Origin: Rhodanobacter sp. C06
Lineage (GTDB): Bacteria > Pseudomonadota > Gammaproteobacteria > Xanthomonadales > Rhodanobacteraceae
Direction: 5' to 3'
DNA: 64,000 nucleotides
Assembly: GCF_002001105.1 (NCBI RefSeq)
Contig: NZ_MUNP01000036.1
Span: 62,001-126,000 of the forward strand
Shown: positions 26,656-39,806 of the stretch, piece by piece
Numbering within the stretch: position 1 is the stretch's first letter
How the letters are laid out: the number at the start of each line of letters is the position of its first letter
Position numbers and translations under genes: made by a program
The notes under the pieces: generated by a model
The model's database searches: none
Seen by the model: only the letters and a program-made list of their open reading frames with translations
Told to the model about the DNA's origin: nothing

Positions 26656-28284
26656 TCAGGTCATCCGCGCGAACAGGCTGCCGTTGGCCGGCAGGCGCAG
26701 TCGCTCGCCGGTCAGCGTGCCGGCCAACAGGCCGTGGCCTTCGAGCGGTCGCAGCTCCCCGGGCAGCGGCAGCGCGAATTCCACCGGCGCAGCGGAGAGG
26801 TTGAACACGACCAGCACGCGCTCTTCGCCCAGCTCGCGCACGAACGCCAGCACCGGCTCGGGCGTGTCGAGGAAACGCATCGTGCCGTGGCGCAATGCGG
26901 GCTGGGTGCGGCGCCAGTGCATGAAACGGCGGTAGCCGTTGAGTGCGGAGGCGGGATCGGCCTGCTGGCGCGCCACGTTCAGCGCGCGATGCTCGGGCGG
27001 CACCGGCAGCCACGGCATGGCGCCACTGAAGCCGGCATGCTCGCCGTCGCCCCACGGCATCGGCGTGCGGCAGCCGTCACGCCCCTTGAACTCGGGCCAG
27101 AACGCGATGCCGTAGGGATCGCGCAGCGCCTCGTAGGGCAGCTCGGCCTCGGTCAAGCCCAGCTCCTCGCCCTGGTACACGCAGACCGAGCCGCGCAGCG
27201 AGCAGACCAGCGCGGTGAGCTGGTTCGCCATCGCGGCCGAGCCGTGCCCGTTGCCCCAGCGACTGAGTACGCGCTCCACGTCGTGGTTGGAGATCGCCCA
27301 GCACGGCCAACCCTCCGTCATCTTCGCTTCCAGCGCACGCACGGTGTCGCGAATGTAGGCGGCGCTGAAGTCGTCGGTGAGCAGTTCGAAGCTGTAGCCC
27401 ATGTGCAGGCGATGGCCGCTGGTGTACTCGGCCATCGTCGCCAGCGAATCCTCCGAGGAGATCTCGCCCAGCGTGGCACTGCCGGGGTAGCGGTCCATCA
27501 GCGCGCGCAGCTCCTCCAGGAACGCAAGGTTCTCCGGTCGCGTGTTGTTGTAGTAGTGGTACTGGAACGCGTAGGGATTGTCGGGGCTGAAGCCGCGCCC
27601 GGTGCGCTCGGCCTTGGGCTTGGGCGGGTTGTCGCGCAGCGCGGCGTCGTGGAAGCAGAAGTTGATCGCGTCCAGGCGCAGGCCGTCCACACCCTTCTCC
27701 AGCCAGAAGCGCACGTTGTCCAGCACCGCGGCGCGCACGTCCGGGTGGTGGAAGTTGAGGTCCGGTTGCGAGGTAAGGAAGTTGTGCAGGTAGTACTGGC
27801 CGCGGCGCGGCTCCCACTGCCATGCCGAGCCGCCGAACAGCGACAGCCAGTTGTTCGGCGGGCCGCCGTCCTCGCGCGCGTCGGCCCACACGTACCAGTC
27901 GGCCTTAGTGTTGTCGCGACCCTGCCGGCTTTCGCGGAACCACGCGTGCTCGGCCGAGGTGTGGCTGAGCACCTGGTCGATCATCACCTTCAGTCCCAGC
28001 GCGTGCGCCTTTGCCAGCAACGCATCGAAGTCGGCCAGCGTGCCGAACAGCGGGTCGATGTCGCGGTAGTCGGCGATGTCGTAGCCGAAGTCCGCCATCG
28101 GCGAACGGAAGAACGGCGCGATCCAGATCGCGTCCACGCCCAGTCCGGCCACGTAATCGAGCCGCTCGATGATGCCGGGCAGGTCGCCCACGCCGTCCCC
28201 GTCGGTGTCGAGGAAGCTGCGCGGGTAGATCTGGTAGATGACGGCTCCGCGCCACCACGGTGTGTCGGTCATTGCTTGCCCCAT
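26656..28284 (-). CDS. Cytoplasmic GH13 alpha-glucosidase (oligo-1,6-/maltodextrin glucosidase type)
   Basis: 542 residues without a signal peptide. The catalytic triad of GH13 is present: Asp205 in GLRLDAINF, Glu274 in TLGEISSED and Asp335 in ISNHDVER. The Ca-binding-like DTDGDGVGDLPG loop (26-37) and QVLSHTS are typical of GH13 subfamilies 17/23/31. It should release glucose from imported maltose or maltodextrins. ATG 28284 or 28272 could start; 28272 follows GGGG too closely. Its promoter region holds one copy of the shared 14-bp operator at 28369-28382. Divergent from the TonB receptor. Confidence 0.94.
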   Translation of the reverse strand: MGQAMTDTPWWRGAVIYQIYPRSFLDTDGDGVGDLPGIIERLDYVAGLGVDAIWIAPFFRSPMADFGYDIADYRDIDPLFGTLADFDALLAKAHALGLKVMIDQVLSHTSAEHAWFRESRQGRDNTKADWYVWADAREDGGPPNNWLSLFGGSAWQWEPRRGQYYLHNFLTSQPDLNFHHPDVRAAVLDNVRFWLEKGVDGLRLDAINFCFHDAALRDNPPKPKAERTGRGFSPDNPYAFQYHYYNNTRPENLAFLEELRALMDRYPGSATLGEISSEDSLATMAEYTSGHRLHMGYSFELLTDDFSAAYIRDTVRALEAKMTEGWPCWAISNHDVERVLSRWGNGHGSAAMANQLTALVCSLRGSVCVYQGEELGLTEAELPYEALRDPYGIAFWPEFKGRDGCRTPMPWGDGEHAGFSGAMPWLPVPPEHRALNVARQQADPASALNGYRRFMHWRRTQPALRHGTMRFLDTPEPVLAFVRELGEERVLVVFNLSAAPVEFALPLPGELRPLEGHGLLAGTLTGERLRLPANGSLFARMT

Positions 28285-28292
28285 GACGTGAA

Positions 28293-28317
28293 ACAGACGG
28301 CGCTGCGGGCCGTCTGT
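28293..28317 (-). promoter_or_regulatory. Stem-loop just upstream of the GH13 start
   Basis: Perfect 9-bp arms ACAGACGGC (28293-28301) and GCCGTCTGT (28309-28317) around a 7-base loop, ending nine bases before ATG 28284 on the minus-strand transcript. It could affect translation start. No known riboswitch fold was recognised. Confidence 0.45.
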
Positions 28318-28368
28318 CGTCGAACGGCGCCCAGCTTAGTGGCAGGGCATGGCGATACCGCACAGTGC

Positions 28369-28382
28369 TGCATACGTATTCA
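28369..28382 (-). promoter_or_regulatory. LacI-type operator copy 1 (GH13 side)
   Basis: TGCATACGTATTCA, the exact reverse complement of the 14-mer at 28561-28574 and 50262-50275. It is a near-palindrome about C|G with one mismatched pair, as expected for LacI-family dimers. It lies 85 bp before the GH13 start. The 445-bp divergent gap 28285-28729 holds no gene; apart from the two operators, a hairpin and a possible -10 it shows nothing recognisable. Confidence 0.75.
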
Positions 28383-28560
28383 TGGATGCTGCAGGCGCGT
28401 CATGCGTTTGCAACAAATGGACGTCCAAACGATTTCAATCCAGCGCTGCCGCCACGCGCCGATGCAGGCGTACCGCGGCTTCGCGCGCCGCGCGACGGGT
28501 CATGCCGAGTCGCGCCGCCACGTGTTGTTGCGCCGCAACGAAAGTGAAGGCATTGCGTCA

Positions 28561-28574
28561 TGAATACGTATGCA
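28561..28574 (+). promoter_or_regulatory. LacI-type operator copy 2 (TonB receptor side)
   Basis: TGAATACGTATGCA, 155 bp before the TonB-receptor start. A -10-like TAACAT at 28603-28608 would place the operator centre near -47, compatible with repression of that promoter. The -10 call is weak. Confidence 0.75.
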
Positions 28575-28729
28575 CGAATCGTTCGCGCCGAAAACGCCGG
28601 CCTAACATGCGAGGCACGCGACGGGATGCGCAGACGCAAGCCGACTGCCGACGAAGCCGTCGATGGAATCGCCTGACGGTTCACGCCGCGACAACGACAG
28701 ACACCGACCATTTCGTGGGGAGACGAGAC

Positions 28730-31666
28730 ATGTTGATGAAACACAAGCTGCTGGCCATGGCGATCGCGTCGGCCTGCTTCGGCACCTGTGCCGTGGCCAG
28801 CGCCGCCACCGCGCCGGCGCCCGCCGCGCAGCAGCAGGACAGCCAGCAGAGCACCACCAGCAACGATCAGTCCACCGACACGACCAAGTCCGCGCGCGAC
28901 AAGAAGGACAAGGCCAAGCAGATGCAAGCCGTGCAGGTGAACGGCTTCGTCAGCAGCATCGAGAACGCCACCGCGCTGAAGAAGAACGCCAGCACCATCG
29001 TCGAGGCGATTTCGGCCGAGCAGGTCGGCAAGCTGCCGGGCGTCTCCATCGCCGACTCGCTGGGTCGCCTGCCCGGTCTCGCGGTGCAGACCGTGGACGG
29101 TCGCCCGCAGGTGCTGACCATCCACGGCCTGGGCCCCGATTTCTCCACCGCACTGGTCAACGGCGGCCAGCAGGTCTCCACCTCGAACAACCGCGACGTG
29201 CAGTTCGACCAGTACCCGTCAAGCTGGTTCGACAACGTGGTGGTGCACATGAGCCCCGAGGCCGACCTGATCGGCCAGGGCCTGTCCGGCACGGTGGACA
29301 TGCACACCATCCGCCCGCTGGAGAAGAGCGGCCCCGAGGCGGCGGTGAATGCCAAGTACATCTGGAACGACATGTCCCAGCTGGCCAATGGCAAGGGCGT
29401 CAGCAACACCGGGCGCAACCTCAACGGCGTGTGGGTGGACCAGTTCGCCAACCATACCGTGGGCGTGACCCTGGGCGTGGACCTGGAAGACAACCCCTCG
29501 CAGATCGAGCACCAGGCACCGTGGGGTTACGCCACCGATGCGAACGGCAACGCCGTGATCGGCGGTTCGAAGAACTACGGCATCACCGACTCCCTGAAGC
29601 GCAACGGCCTGCTCGCCACCGTGCAGTGGCAGCCGAACGAGTTCTACACCGGCACCGTCGACGTCACCTACGACAACTACAAGGAAACCCAGCAGGCGAA
29701 GGGCATGGAGTTCCCGCTGTTCTACAGCTCCGCGCAGCTGCAGCCCGGCGGCGTGGTGATACCGGACCCCCACATCAACGGGGGCGGCTTCGTGCAGAGC
29801 GGCACCTATGGCAACGTCAAACCGGTGATCCGCAACGACTACAACAGCACCAGCGCGCGGGTCTACAACTTCAACTGGGACAACAAGTTCACCATCAACG
29901 AAAACTGGTCGGTGGACGCCGACATGAACTATTCGCGCGCCACCCGCCATGACGTCGACCTCGAGAGCTATTCCGGCACCGGCTACGGCGCCAGCGGCGG
30001 CGCACTCGACACGGTGGGCTTCAACGAAGCCAACAACGGCCTGCTCTACCTCAGCCCGTCACTGGACTACACCCAGGGCGTGATGCTGACCGATCCGCAG
30101 GGCTGGGGTGCCGGCAGCGATGTGGTACAGGCCGGCTTCATCAACGCGCCGCGCACGGTCGACTACCTCGCCAACGCGCGCATCGCGGTCGAACGCAGCT
30201 TCGCCAGCGGCCCGTTCTCCAGCCTGGAGTTCGGCGTGAGCAACAGCCGTCGCAACAAGTCCTACAACATCGACCAGGCCTTCCTGACGCTTGGCGGCGG
30301 CACCCTCAGCGGCGGCAACGCGGTCAAGACCGCAGCGATCCAGGGTGGCAGCAGCTGCGATCCGCTGTCGTTCATGGGCATCGGCCCGGAGCTCTGCTAC
30401 AACCCGTTCGCCCTGATCGACAACGGCAGCCTGGTCAACGTGCCGACGTTTGGTTCCAACACCGGCACGCCGCCGAACTGGACGACGCACGAGAACGTCT
30501 TCACGCCGTACTTCCAGTTCAACATCGACACCCAGCTGGGCGGCATCAGCCTGCGCGGCAACTTCGGCATGCAGATGCAGCACACCGCGCAGCGTGCGAC
30601 CGGCGAGCGCGTGGCGCCGGGCAGCGCCACCACCGGCAACGCGATCGAGCTGATCCCGGTGGCCGGCAGCACCAGCTACACCCGCTACCTGCCCAGCGCG
30701 AACCTGATCTTCGGCTTCACCGACAACGACGACCTGCGCGTCAGCGCCGCCCGCACCCTGTCCCGTCCGCGCATGGACCAGATGAATGCAGGCCTGGGCG
30801 TGACCGGCAACATCAACCTCCTGCAGAGCACCAACCCGAACCAGGCCTACTTCAGCGCCTCGGGCGGCAACCCGAAGCTCACGCCCACCATGGCCGACAA
30901 CTACAACGTCAGCTACGAGCATTACTTCTCGGGTCCGATCACGGGCGGCTACCAGTGCAACTCCACCGACCAGAAGAACTCGGACCTGTGCCGCAGCGGC
31001 GGCGGTGGCGGCTACTTCTCGGTGTCGGGCTACTTCATCGACCTGCACGACTACATCAACCCGAACGCGTCCTTCCTGTACGACTTCAGTTCCTTCCTGC
31101 CGTTCACCCTGAGCCCGGCGCAGGTGAGCCAGCTGGGCACTCCCTACGGCATCGTCAGCGGTCCGACCAATGACGGTCGCGGCTACGTGAAGGGCATCCA
31201 GGGCACGCTGAACCTGCCGTTCAACCTGCTCACCCCGGTGCTCGACGGCTTCGGCACCATCCTCACCGGCAACCGCACCAAGAGCTCGCTGGTCTATGCC
31301 GGCAACTCCTCGCCGATCACCGTGCCGGGCCTGTCGAAGTGGGTCGCGAACGGCACGATCTACTACCAGCACAACGGCTTCGAGGCGCGCATCAGCGACA
31401 GCTACCGCTCGAACTTCCTGGGCGAGGTGTCGGGCATCAGCGCCACACGCATCGAGCAGACGCTGAAGGGCGGCAGCACCTACGACGCCCAGGTGAGCTA
31501 CACGTTCGACAGCGGCCGCTTCAAGGGCCTGACCCTGATCGCGACGGGCTCGAACCTCTCGAACAAGATCTTCACCACGTTCCAGAACAACGACCCCCGC
31601 CAGGTACAGACCTGGGAACGCTACGGCCGCACCTACTCGATCGGCGCCTCGTACAAGTTCCAGTAA
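28730..31666 (+). CDS. TonB-dependent receptor, probable maltodextrin uptake
   Basis: 978 residues. Sec signal peptide (about 1-26, AMAIASACFGTCAVASAA), a Gln/Ser/Thr-rich stretch with KDKAKQMQAVQVNGF before the plug, a plug domain (SIENATALKKNASTIVEAISAEQVGKLPGVSIADSLGRLPGL) and a long beta-barrel ending in the outer-membrane signal YSIGASYKFQ with terminal aromatic-x pattern. GGGGAG at 28717-28722 fixes ATG 28730. It is the first gene of the plus-strand glycosidase cluster and carries an operator upstream and a strong terminator downstream. In Xanthomonas and Caulobacter, related receptors import maltose or maltodextrins; substrate here is inferred from neighbours. Confidence 0.93.
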   Translation: MLMKHKLLAMAIASACFGTCAVASAATAPAPAAQQQDSQQSTTSNDQSTDTTKSARDKKDKAKQMQAVQVNGFVSSIENATALKKNASTIVEAISAEQVGKLPGVSIADSLGRLPGLAVQTVDGRPQVLTIHGLGPDFSTALVNGGQQVSTSNNRDVQFDQYPSSWFDNVVVHMSPEADLIGQGLSGTVDMHTIRPLEKSGPEAAVNAKYIWNDMSQLANGKGVSNTGRNLNGVWVDQFANHTVGVTLGVDLEDNPSQIEHQAPWGYATDANGNAVIGGSKNYGITDSLKRNGLLATVQWQPNEFYTGTVDVTYDNYKETQQAKGMEFPLFYSSAQLQPGGVVIPDPHINGGGFVQSGTYGNVKPVIRNDYNSTSARVYNFNWDNKFTINENWSVDADMNYSRATRHDVDLESYSGTGYGASGGALDTVGFNEANNGLLYLSPSLDYTQGVMLTDPQGWGAGSDVVQAGFINAPRTVDYLANARIAVERSFASGPFSSLEFGVSNSRRNKSYNIDQAFLTLGGGTLSGGNAVKTAAIQGGSSCDPLSFMGIGPELCYNPFALIDNGSLVNVPTFGSNTGTPPNWTTHENVFTPYFQFNIDTQLGGISLRGNFGMQMQHTAQRATGERVAPGSATTGNAIELIPVAGSTSYTRYLPSANLIFGFTDNDDLRVSAARTLSRPRMDQMNAGLGVTGNINLLQSTNPNQAYFSASGGNPKLTPTMADNYNVSYEHYFSGPITGGYQCNSTDQKNSDLCRSGGGGGYFSVSGYFIDLHDYINPNASFLYDFSSFLPFTLSPAQVSQLGTPYGIVSGPTNDGRGYVKGIQGTLNLPFNLLTPVLDGFGTILTGNRTKSSLVYAGNSSPITVPGLSKWVANGTIYYQHNGFEARISDSYRSNFLGEVSGISATRIEQTLKGGSTYDAQVSYTFDSGRFKGLTLIATGSNLSNKIFTTFQNNDPRQVQTWERYGRTYSIGASYKFQ

Positions 31667-31700
31667 GCGGCTGCACCGAAGTTTTTGCGTACTCCCCGTG

Positions 31701-31734
31701 CCCCGCTGCGTGCAAACCAGCGGGGACTTTTTTT
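31701..31734 (+). terminator. Intrinsic terminator after the TonB receptor
   Basis: CCCCGCTG (31701-31708), a nine-base loop, CAGCGGGG (31718-31725), then a T-run 31728-31734. It lies between receptor and halogenase, so the receptor is likely made in excess over downstream enzymes through partial read-through. Confidence 0.88.
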
Positions 31735-31764
31735 CGACGTGGCCGATACGTGCAAGGGAGTCCC

Positions 31765-33402
31765 ATGGACGGCGACGGTATCGGCCAGGGTGACGACATG
31801 AACGACGCACGCATACGACGGCTGGTGATCGTGGGCGGTGGCACCGCCGGCTGGCTGACCGCCGCCCTTCTCGCCCGCGCACTGGGCTCGCAACTCAAGA
31901 TCCTGCTGGTGGAATCGGCCGAGATCGGCACCGTCGGCGTGGGCGAGGCGACGATTCCGCAGATCCTGCACGTCAACCGCTTCCTCGGCCTCGACGAGGA
32001 CGACATGCTGCGTGCCGTGCACGGCACGTTCAAGCTCGGCGTACAGCTCAACGATTTCACCCGCGTGGGCGAGTCCTACCTCCACGCCTTCGGCGACCTC
32101 GGCCTGCCGCTGGGGCTGACGCCGTTCCACCACTACTGGCTGCGCGCCGTGCAGGGACGCCCCAGTGCCGCGGGCGCAGGAGGCGCAGAAGCGCCCAGCC
32201 GCGGCCGCCCCGGCGCGCAGAGCCTGTGGGCGCATTCGCTGAACGCCGCTGCCGCCGCCCAGAACCGCTTCGCGCGGATGGACAAGGTGCCGAACAGTCC
32301 GCTGGGCGGCATCCGCTACGCCTACCATTTCGACGCCTCGCTGTACGGCCAGTACCTGCGCCAGCACATCGCGCCCGGCATCGTCGAGCGCATCGAGGGC
32401 AAGATCGTCGACGTGCGCCTGCACGCCGAAGACGGCCACATCGAATCGCTGCTGCTGGACAACGGCAGCACGGTCGAGGGCGACTTCTTCATCGACTGCT
32501 CCGGCTTCCGCGGCCTGCTGATCGAGGGCACGTTGAAGACCGGCTACGAGAACTGGCAGCACTGGCTGCCCTGCGACCGCGCGTTGGCGGTGGGCAGTGC
32601 GCCGGGTGGCCCGATGCGGCCGTACACCCAGGCCAGCGCGCGCACCGCCGGCTGGCAATGGCGCATCCCGCTGCAGACCCGCACCGGCAACGGCCACGTG
32701 TACTGCAGCCGCTTCATCAGCGACGACGAGGCCGCCGCCCAGCTGCTGGCGAACCTGGAAACCGAGGCGCTGGGCGACCCGCGCCCGCTGCGCTTCGTCA
32801 CCGGCATGCGCAAGCTGGCATGGAGCCGCAACTGCCTCGCGCTGGGCCTTGCCGCCGGCTTCATGGAGCCGCTGGAATCGACCAGCATCCACCTGGTGCA
32901 GTCGGGCGTGAATCGCCTGCTGGCGATGTTCCCCGACCGCCACTGCGACCCGAAACTGATCGACGAGTACAACCGCCAGACCCGTTTCGAGTACGAACGC
33001 GTGCGCGACTTCCTGATCCTGCACTACAAGGCCACCGAGCGCAGCGACACACCGTTCTGGCGCCAGTGCGGCGCGATGGACATTCCGCCCGAACTGGCGC
33101 GGCGCATCGAACTGTTCCGCCGCAGCGGCATGATCTTCCGCGAAGGCGAGGAGCTGTTCACCGAGACCGGCTGGCTGCAGGTGCTGCTGGGCCAGGGCAT
33201 AGCGCCGGCACGCCACCATCCGCTGGCCGACGAGCTCAGCGACCAGCAACTCGACCACTTCCTCGCCGACGTGCGCACCCTGGTCGGCCGCGCGGTGGCC
33301 ACGCTGCCGCCGCACCACGAATTCGTGGCGCGCCATTGCGGCATGCCCGCGGCCGCCGCGGCCCGAGCCACGCCGACGACTGCATCAACGGAGACTCCAT
33401 GA
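31765..33402 (+). CDS. Tryptophan halogenase family flavoprotein in a sugar locus
   Basis: 545 residues from ATG 31765 (GGGAG at 31756-31760); ATG 31798 is a good alternative. FAD-binding GGGTAGW lies at about residues 24-30, the catalytic Lys90 in GTFKLGVQL matches the halogenase lysine, and the flavin-halogenase GWQWRIP signature is at 296-302. The mid-region has a low-complexity Ala/Gly insertion (about 132-155). A halogenase needs reduced FAD; no flavin reductase is in the window. Family members are often found next to TonB receptors for carbohydrates in Xanthomonadales and Caulobacterales, but their substrate is unknown. Its stop overlaps the GH13 ATG (ATGA). Confidence 0.9.
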   Translation: MDGDGIGQGDDMNDARIRRLVIVGGGTAGWLTAALLARALGSQLKILLVESAEIGTVGVGEATIPQILHVNRFLGLDEDDMLRAVHGTFKLGVQLNDFTRVGESYLHAFGDLGLPLGLTPFHHYWLRAVQGRPSAAGAGGAEAPSRGRPGAQSLWAHSLNAAAAAQNRFARMDKVPNSPLGGIRYAYHFDASLYGQYLRQHIAPGIVERIEGKIVDVRLHAEDGHIESLLLDNGSTVEGDFFIDCSGFRGLLIEGTLKTGYENWQHWLPCDRALAVGSAPGGPMRPYTQASARTAGWQWRIPLQTRTGNGHVYCSRFISDDEAAAQLLANLETEALGDPRPLRFVTGMRKLAWSRNCLALGLAAGFMEPLESTSIHLVQSGVNRLLAMFPDRHCDPKLIDEYNRQTRFEYERVRDFLILHYKATERSDTPFWRQCGAMDIPPELARRIELFRRSGMIFREGEELFTETGWLQVLLGQGIAPARHHPLADELSDQQLDHFLADVRTLVGRAVATLPPHHEFVARHCGMPAAAAARATPTTASTETP

Positions 33403-34955
33403 AAACCCCGCTCCATCTCGCGCTCATGCTCTCCGCCGCCATGCTGCTGCCGGCCGCGCCCGCTCCGGCCGCCACGCCTCCTGCCGCCGCCACGGCGCAG
33501 GCGCCCTCCGACGTGTACTACGAGATCTTCGTGCGCAGCTGGTACGACAGCGACGGCGACGGCACCGGCGACCTCAACGGCGTCACCGCGAAGCTCGACT
33601 ACCTGAAGTCGCTGGGCGTGGACGGCATCTGGCTGATGCCGATCAACCCCTCGCCCAGCTACCACGGTTACGACATCACCGACTACGAGGCGATCAACCC
33701 GCAATACGGCACGATGGCCGACTTCGAACGCCTGCTGCGCGAGGCGCACCGGCGCGGCATCAAGGTGGTGATGGATCTCGTCATCAACCACACCAGCGAC
33801 GAGTCGCCGTGGTTCAAGGCCGCGCAGGACCCGCACAGTCCTTATCGCCATTGGTATGAATGGGCCACGCCCGCCACCGACCTCAAGGCGATCAGCGCCA
33901 CCGGCGGCCCACTGTGGCATGCCTTGCCGGATGGCGATCATTACCTGGGCGTATTCGTGGCGCAGATGCCCGATCTCGACTACGACACCCCGGCCGTGCG
34001 CGCCGAGATGATCAAGGTGGGCCGCTACTGGCTGGACAAGGGCGTGGACGGCTTCCGCCTCGACGCCGCCCAGCACGTCTACGACGACCGCGAAACCGAC
34101 GCGGACAACCCGGTCGCGCTGCAGAAGAACCTCGCGTGGTGGCGTGAATTCCACCAGGGCATCGACGTCTCCAACCCGCATGCCTGGCTGGTCGGCGAGG
34201 TGGCTCGGCAGAACCCGGACGACCTCACACCGTGGATGGGCGCGCTGGATGCGGTGTTCAACTTCCCGCTTGCCACCCGGCTGGTCGACAGCGCGAAGGA
34301 GGAGCGCGACCGCGACATCGGCGCCACGCTGGAGCGCATGGACGCCGCCTACCGCGCCGCCGCGCACGGCCGCTTCGACGACGCGCCGTTCCTGTCGAAC
34401 CACGACCAGGAACGGGTGATGAGCCAGCTGGACGGCAACTCCGAACACATGCGCACCGCCGCCGCGATGCTGCTCACCCTGCCAGGTCATCCCTTCATCT
34501 ACTACGGCGAGGAGCTGGGCATGGGCGGCGAGAAGCCCGATCCGCAGCTGCGCGAACCGATGCGCTGGTACCGCGCCGGCAAGGGCCCGGGCGAGACCAC
34601 GTGGGAAGGCTGGAGCGCGGGCGACGGCCCCGCGGTGACGGTCGAGGCCCAGCAGGCCGACCCTGCCTCGCTGCTCAACTGGTACCGCATGCTGATCCAG
34701 TGGCGCAGGGACATCCCCGCGCTGCGCGACGGCATGCTGCGCAACTGGCGCGATGCCGACCTGCAGGTGGCCGCGTGGGAGCTGGACGACCCGCACGGCG
34801 ACGTGCTGGTGCTGCACAACCTCTCCGGCAAACCGCAGACGGTGAAGCTGCCCGCGCAACGCTTCCGCAAGCTGCTGAAGCACAGCCGGCCCGACACCAT
34901 CGTCGCGAACGGCCAGCTGGCATTGCCCGCCTACGGCAGCGCGATCCTGCAATGA
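33399..34955 (+). CDS. Exported GH13 alpha-amylase/glucosidase
   Basis: 518 residues with a Sec signal peptide (about 1-25) so it acts in the periplasm or outside. GH13 catalytic residues are Asp222 in GFRLDAAQ, Glu267 in LVGEVA and Asp336 in LSNHDQER, with the SDGDGTGDLNG loop at 51-61. It lacks extra binding domains. It is translationally coupled to the halogenase (ATGA overlap; GGAG at 33390-33393). Expected to shorten maltodextrins or starch fragments for import. A palindromic repeat separates it from GH31. Confidence 0.93.
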   Translation: MKTPLHLALMLSAAMLLPAAPAPAATPPAAATAQAPSDVYYEIFVRSWYDSDGDGTGDLNGVTAKLDYLKSLGVDGIWLMPINPSPSYHGYDITDYEAINPQYGTMADFERLLREAHRRGIKVVMDLVINHTSDESPWFKAAQDPHSPYRHWYEWATPATDLKAISATGGPLWHALPDGDHYLGVFVAQMPDLDYDTPAVRAEMIKVGRYWLDKGVDGFRLDAAQHVYDDRETDADNPVALQKNLAWWREFHQGIDVSNPHAWLVGEVARQNPDDLTPWMGALDAVFNFPLATRLVDSAKEERDRDIGATLERMDAAYRAAAHGRFDDAPFLSNHDQERVMSQLDGNSEHMRTAAAMLLTLPGHPFIYYGEELGMGGEKPDPQLREPMRWYRAGKGPGETTWEGWSAGDGPAVTVEAQQADPASLLNWYRMLIQWRRDIPALRDGMLRNWRDADLQVAAWELDDPHGDVLVLHNLSGKPQTVKLPAQRFRKLLKHSRPDTIVANGQLALPAYGSAILQ

Positions 34956-34965
34956 ACGACACTCC

Positions 34966-35048
34966 CCTCCCCTGCTTGCAGGGGAGGGCCGGGGTGCTCC
35001 CGACGCCCAAGCACCGCCTCCCGGCCTCCCCCTGCACGCAGGGGGAGG
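34966..35048. repeat. Double CCCCTGC/GCAGGGG palindromes
   Basis: Two near-perfect palindromes: arms CCTCCCCTGC/GCAGGGGAGG at 34966-34987 with a TT loop, and CCTCCCCCTGC/GCAGGGGGAGG at 35025-35048 with an AC loop. They can also pair with each other. Related arms occur at 2896-2999 and 61221-61256. The element fills the GH13-GH31 gap. Confidence 0.82.
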
Positions 35049-35076
35049 AGAAAACCAGACCATCCGGAGCCGCACG

Positions 35077-39623
<4,547 letters not shown>

Positions 39624-39625
39624 CC

Positions 39626-39650
39626 ACCCTTCCAACCGTGGCGGAAGGGT
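39626..39650 (+). terminator. Possible hairpin after the neopullulanase-like gene
   Basis: ACCCTTCC (39626-39633) and GGAAGGGT (39643-39650) form an 8-bp stem three bases after the stop codon. No T-run follows, so termination is doubtful; it may stabilise the upstream message. Confidence 0.35.
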
Positions 39651-39806
39651 TCCCGACACAGGCACGGGCACATCTGCGTACACTGGCCCCGGACTCCACC
39701 GCGCGATGGCACACGCGGCGGTCCGGCCACGGGGGGCCGCTGACGTACAGGCGGCGGGCAAGCGCATGACGCCGCTGCCCGCCGGCCGGATCGAGGGAAC
39801 ATCGAG

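Noticed and set aside
34966-35048. Palindromes taken as intrinsic terminators
   Set aside because: No T-run follows either hairpin, and the next gene in the same direction belongs to the same function.
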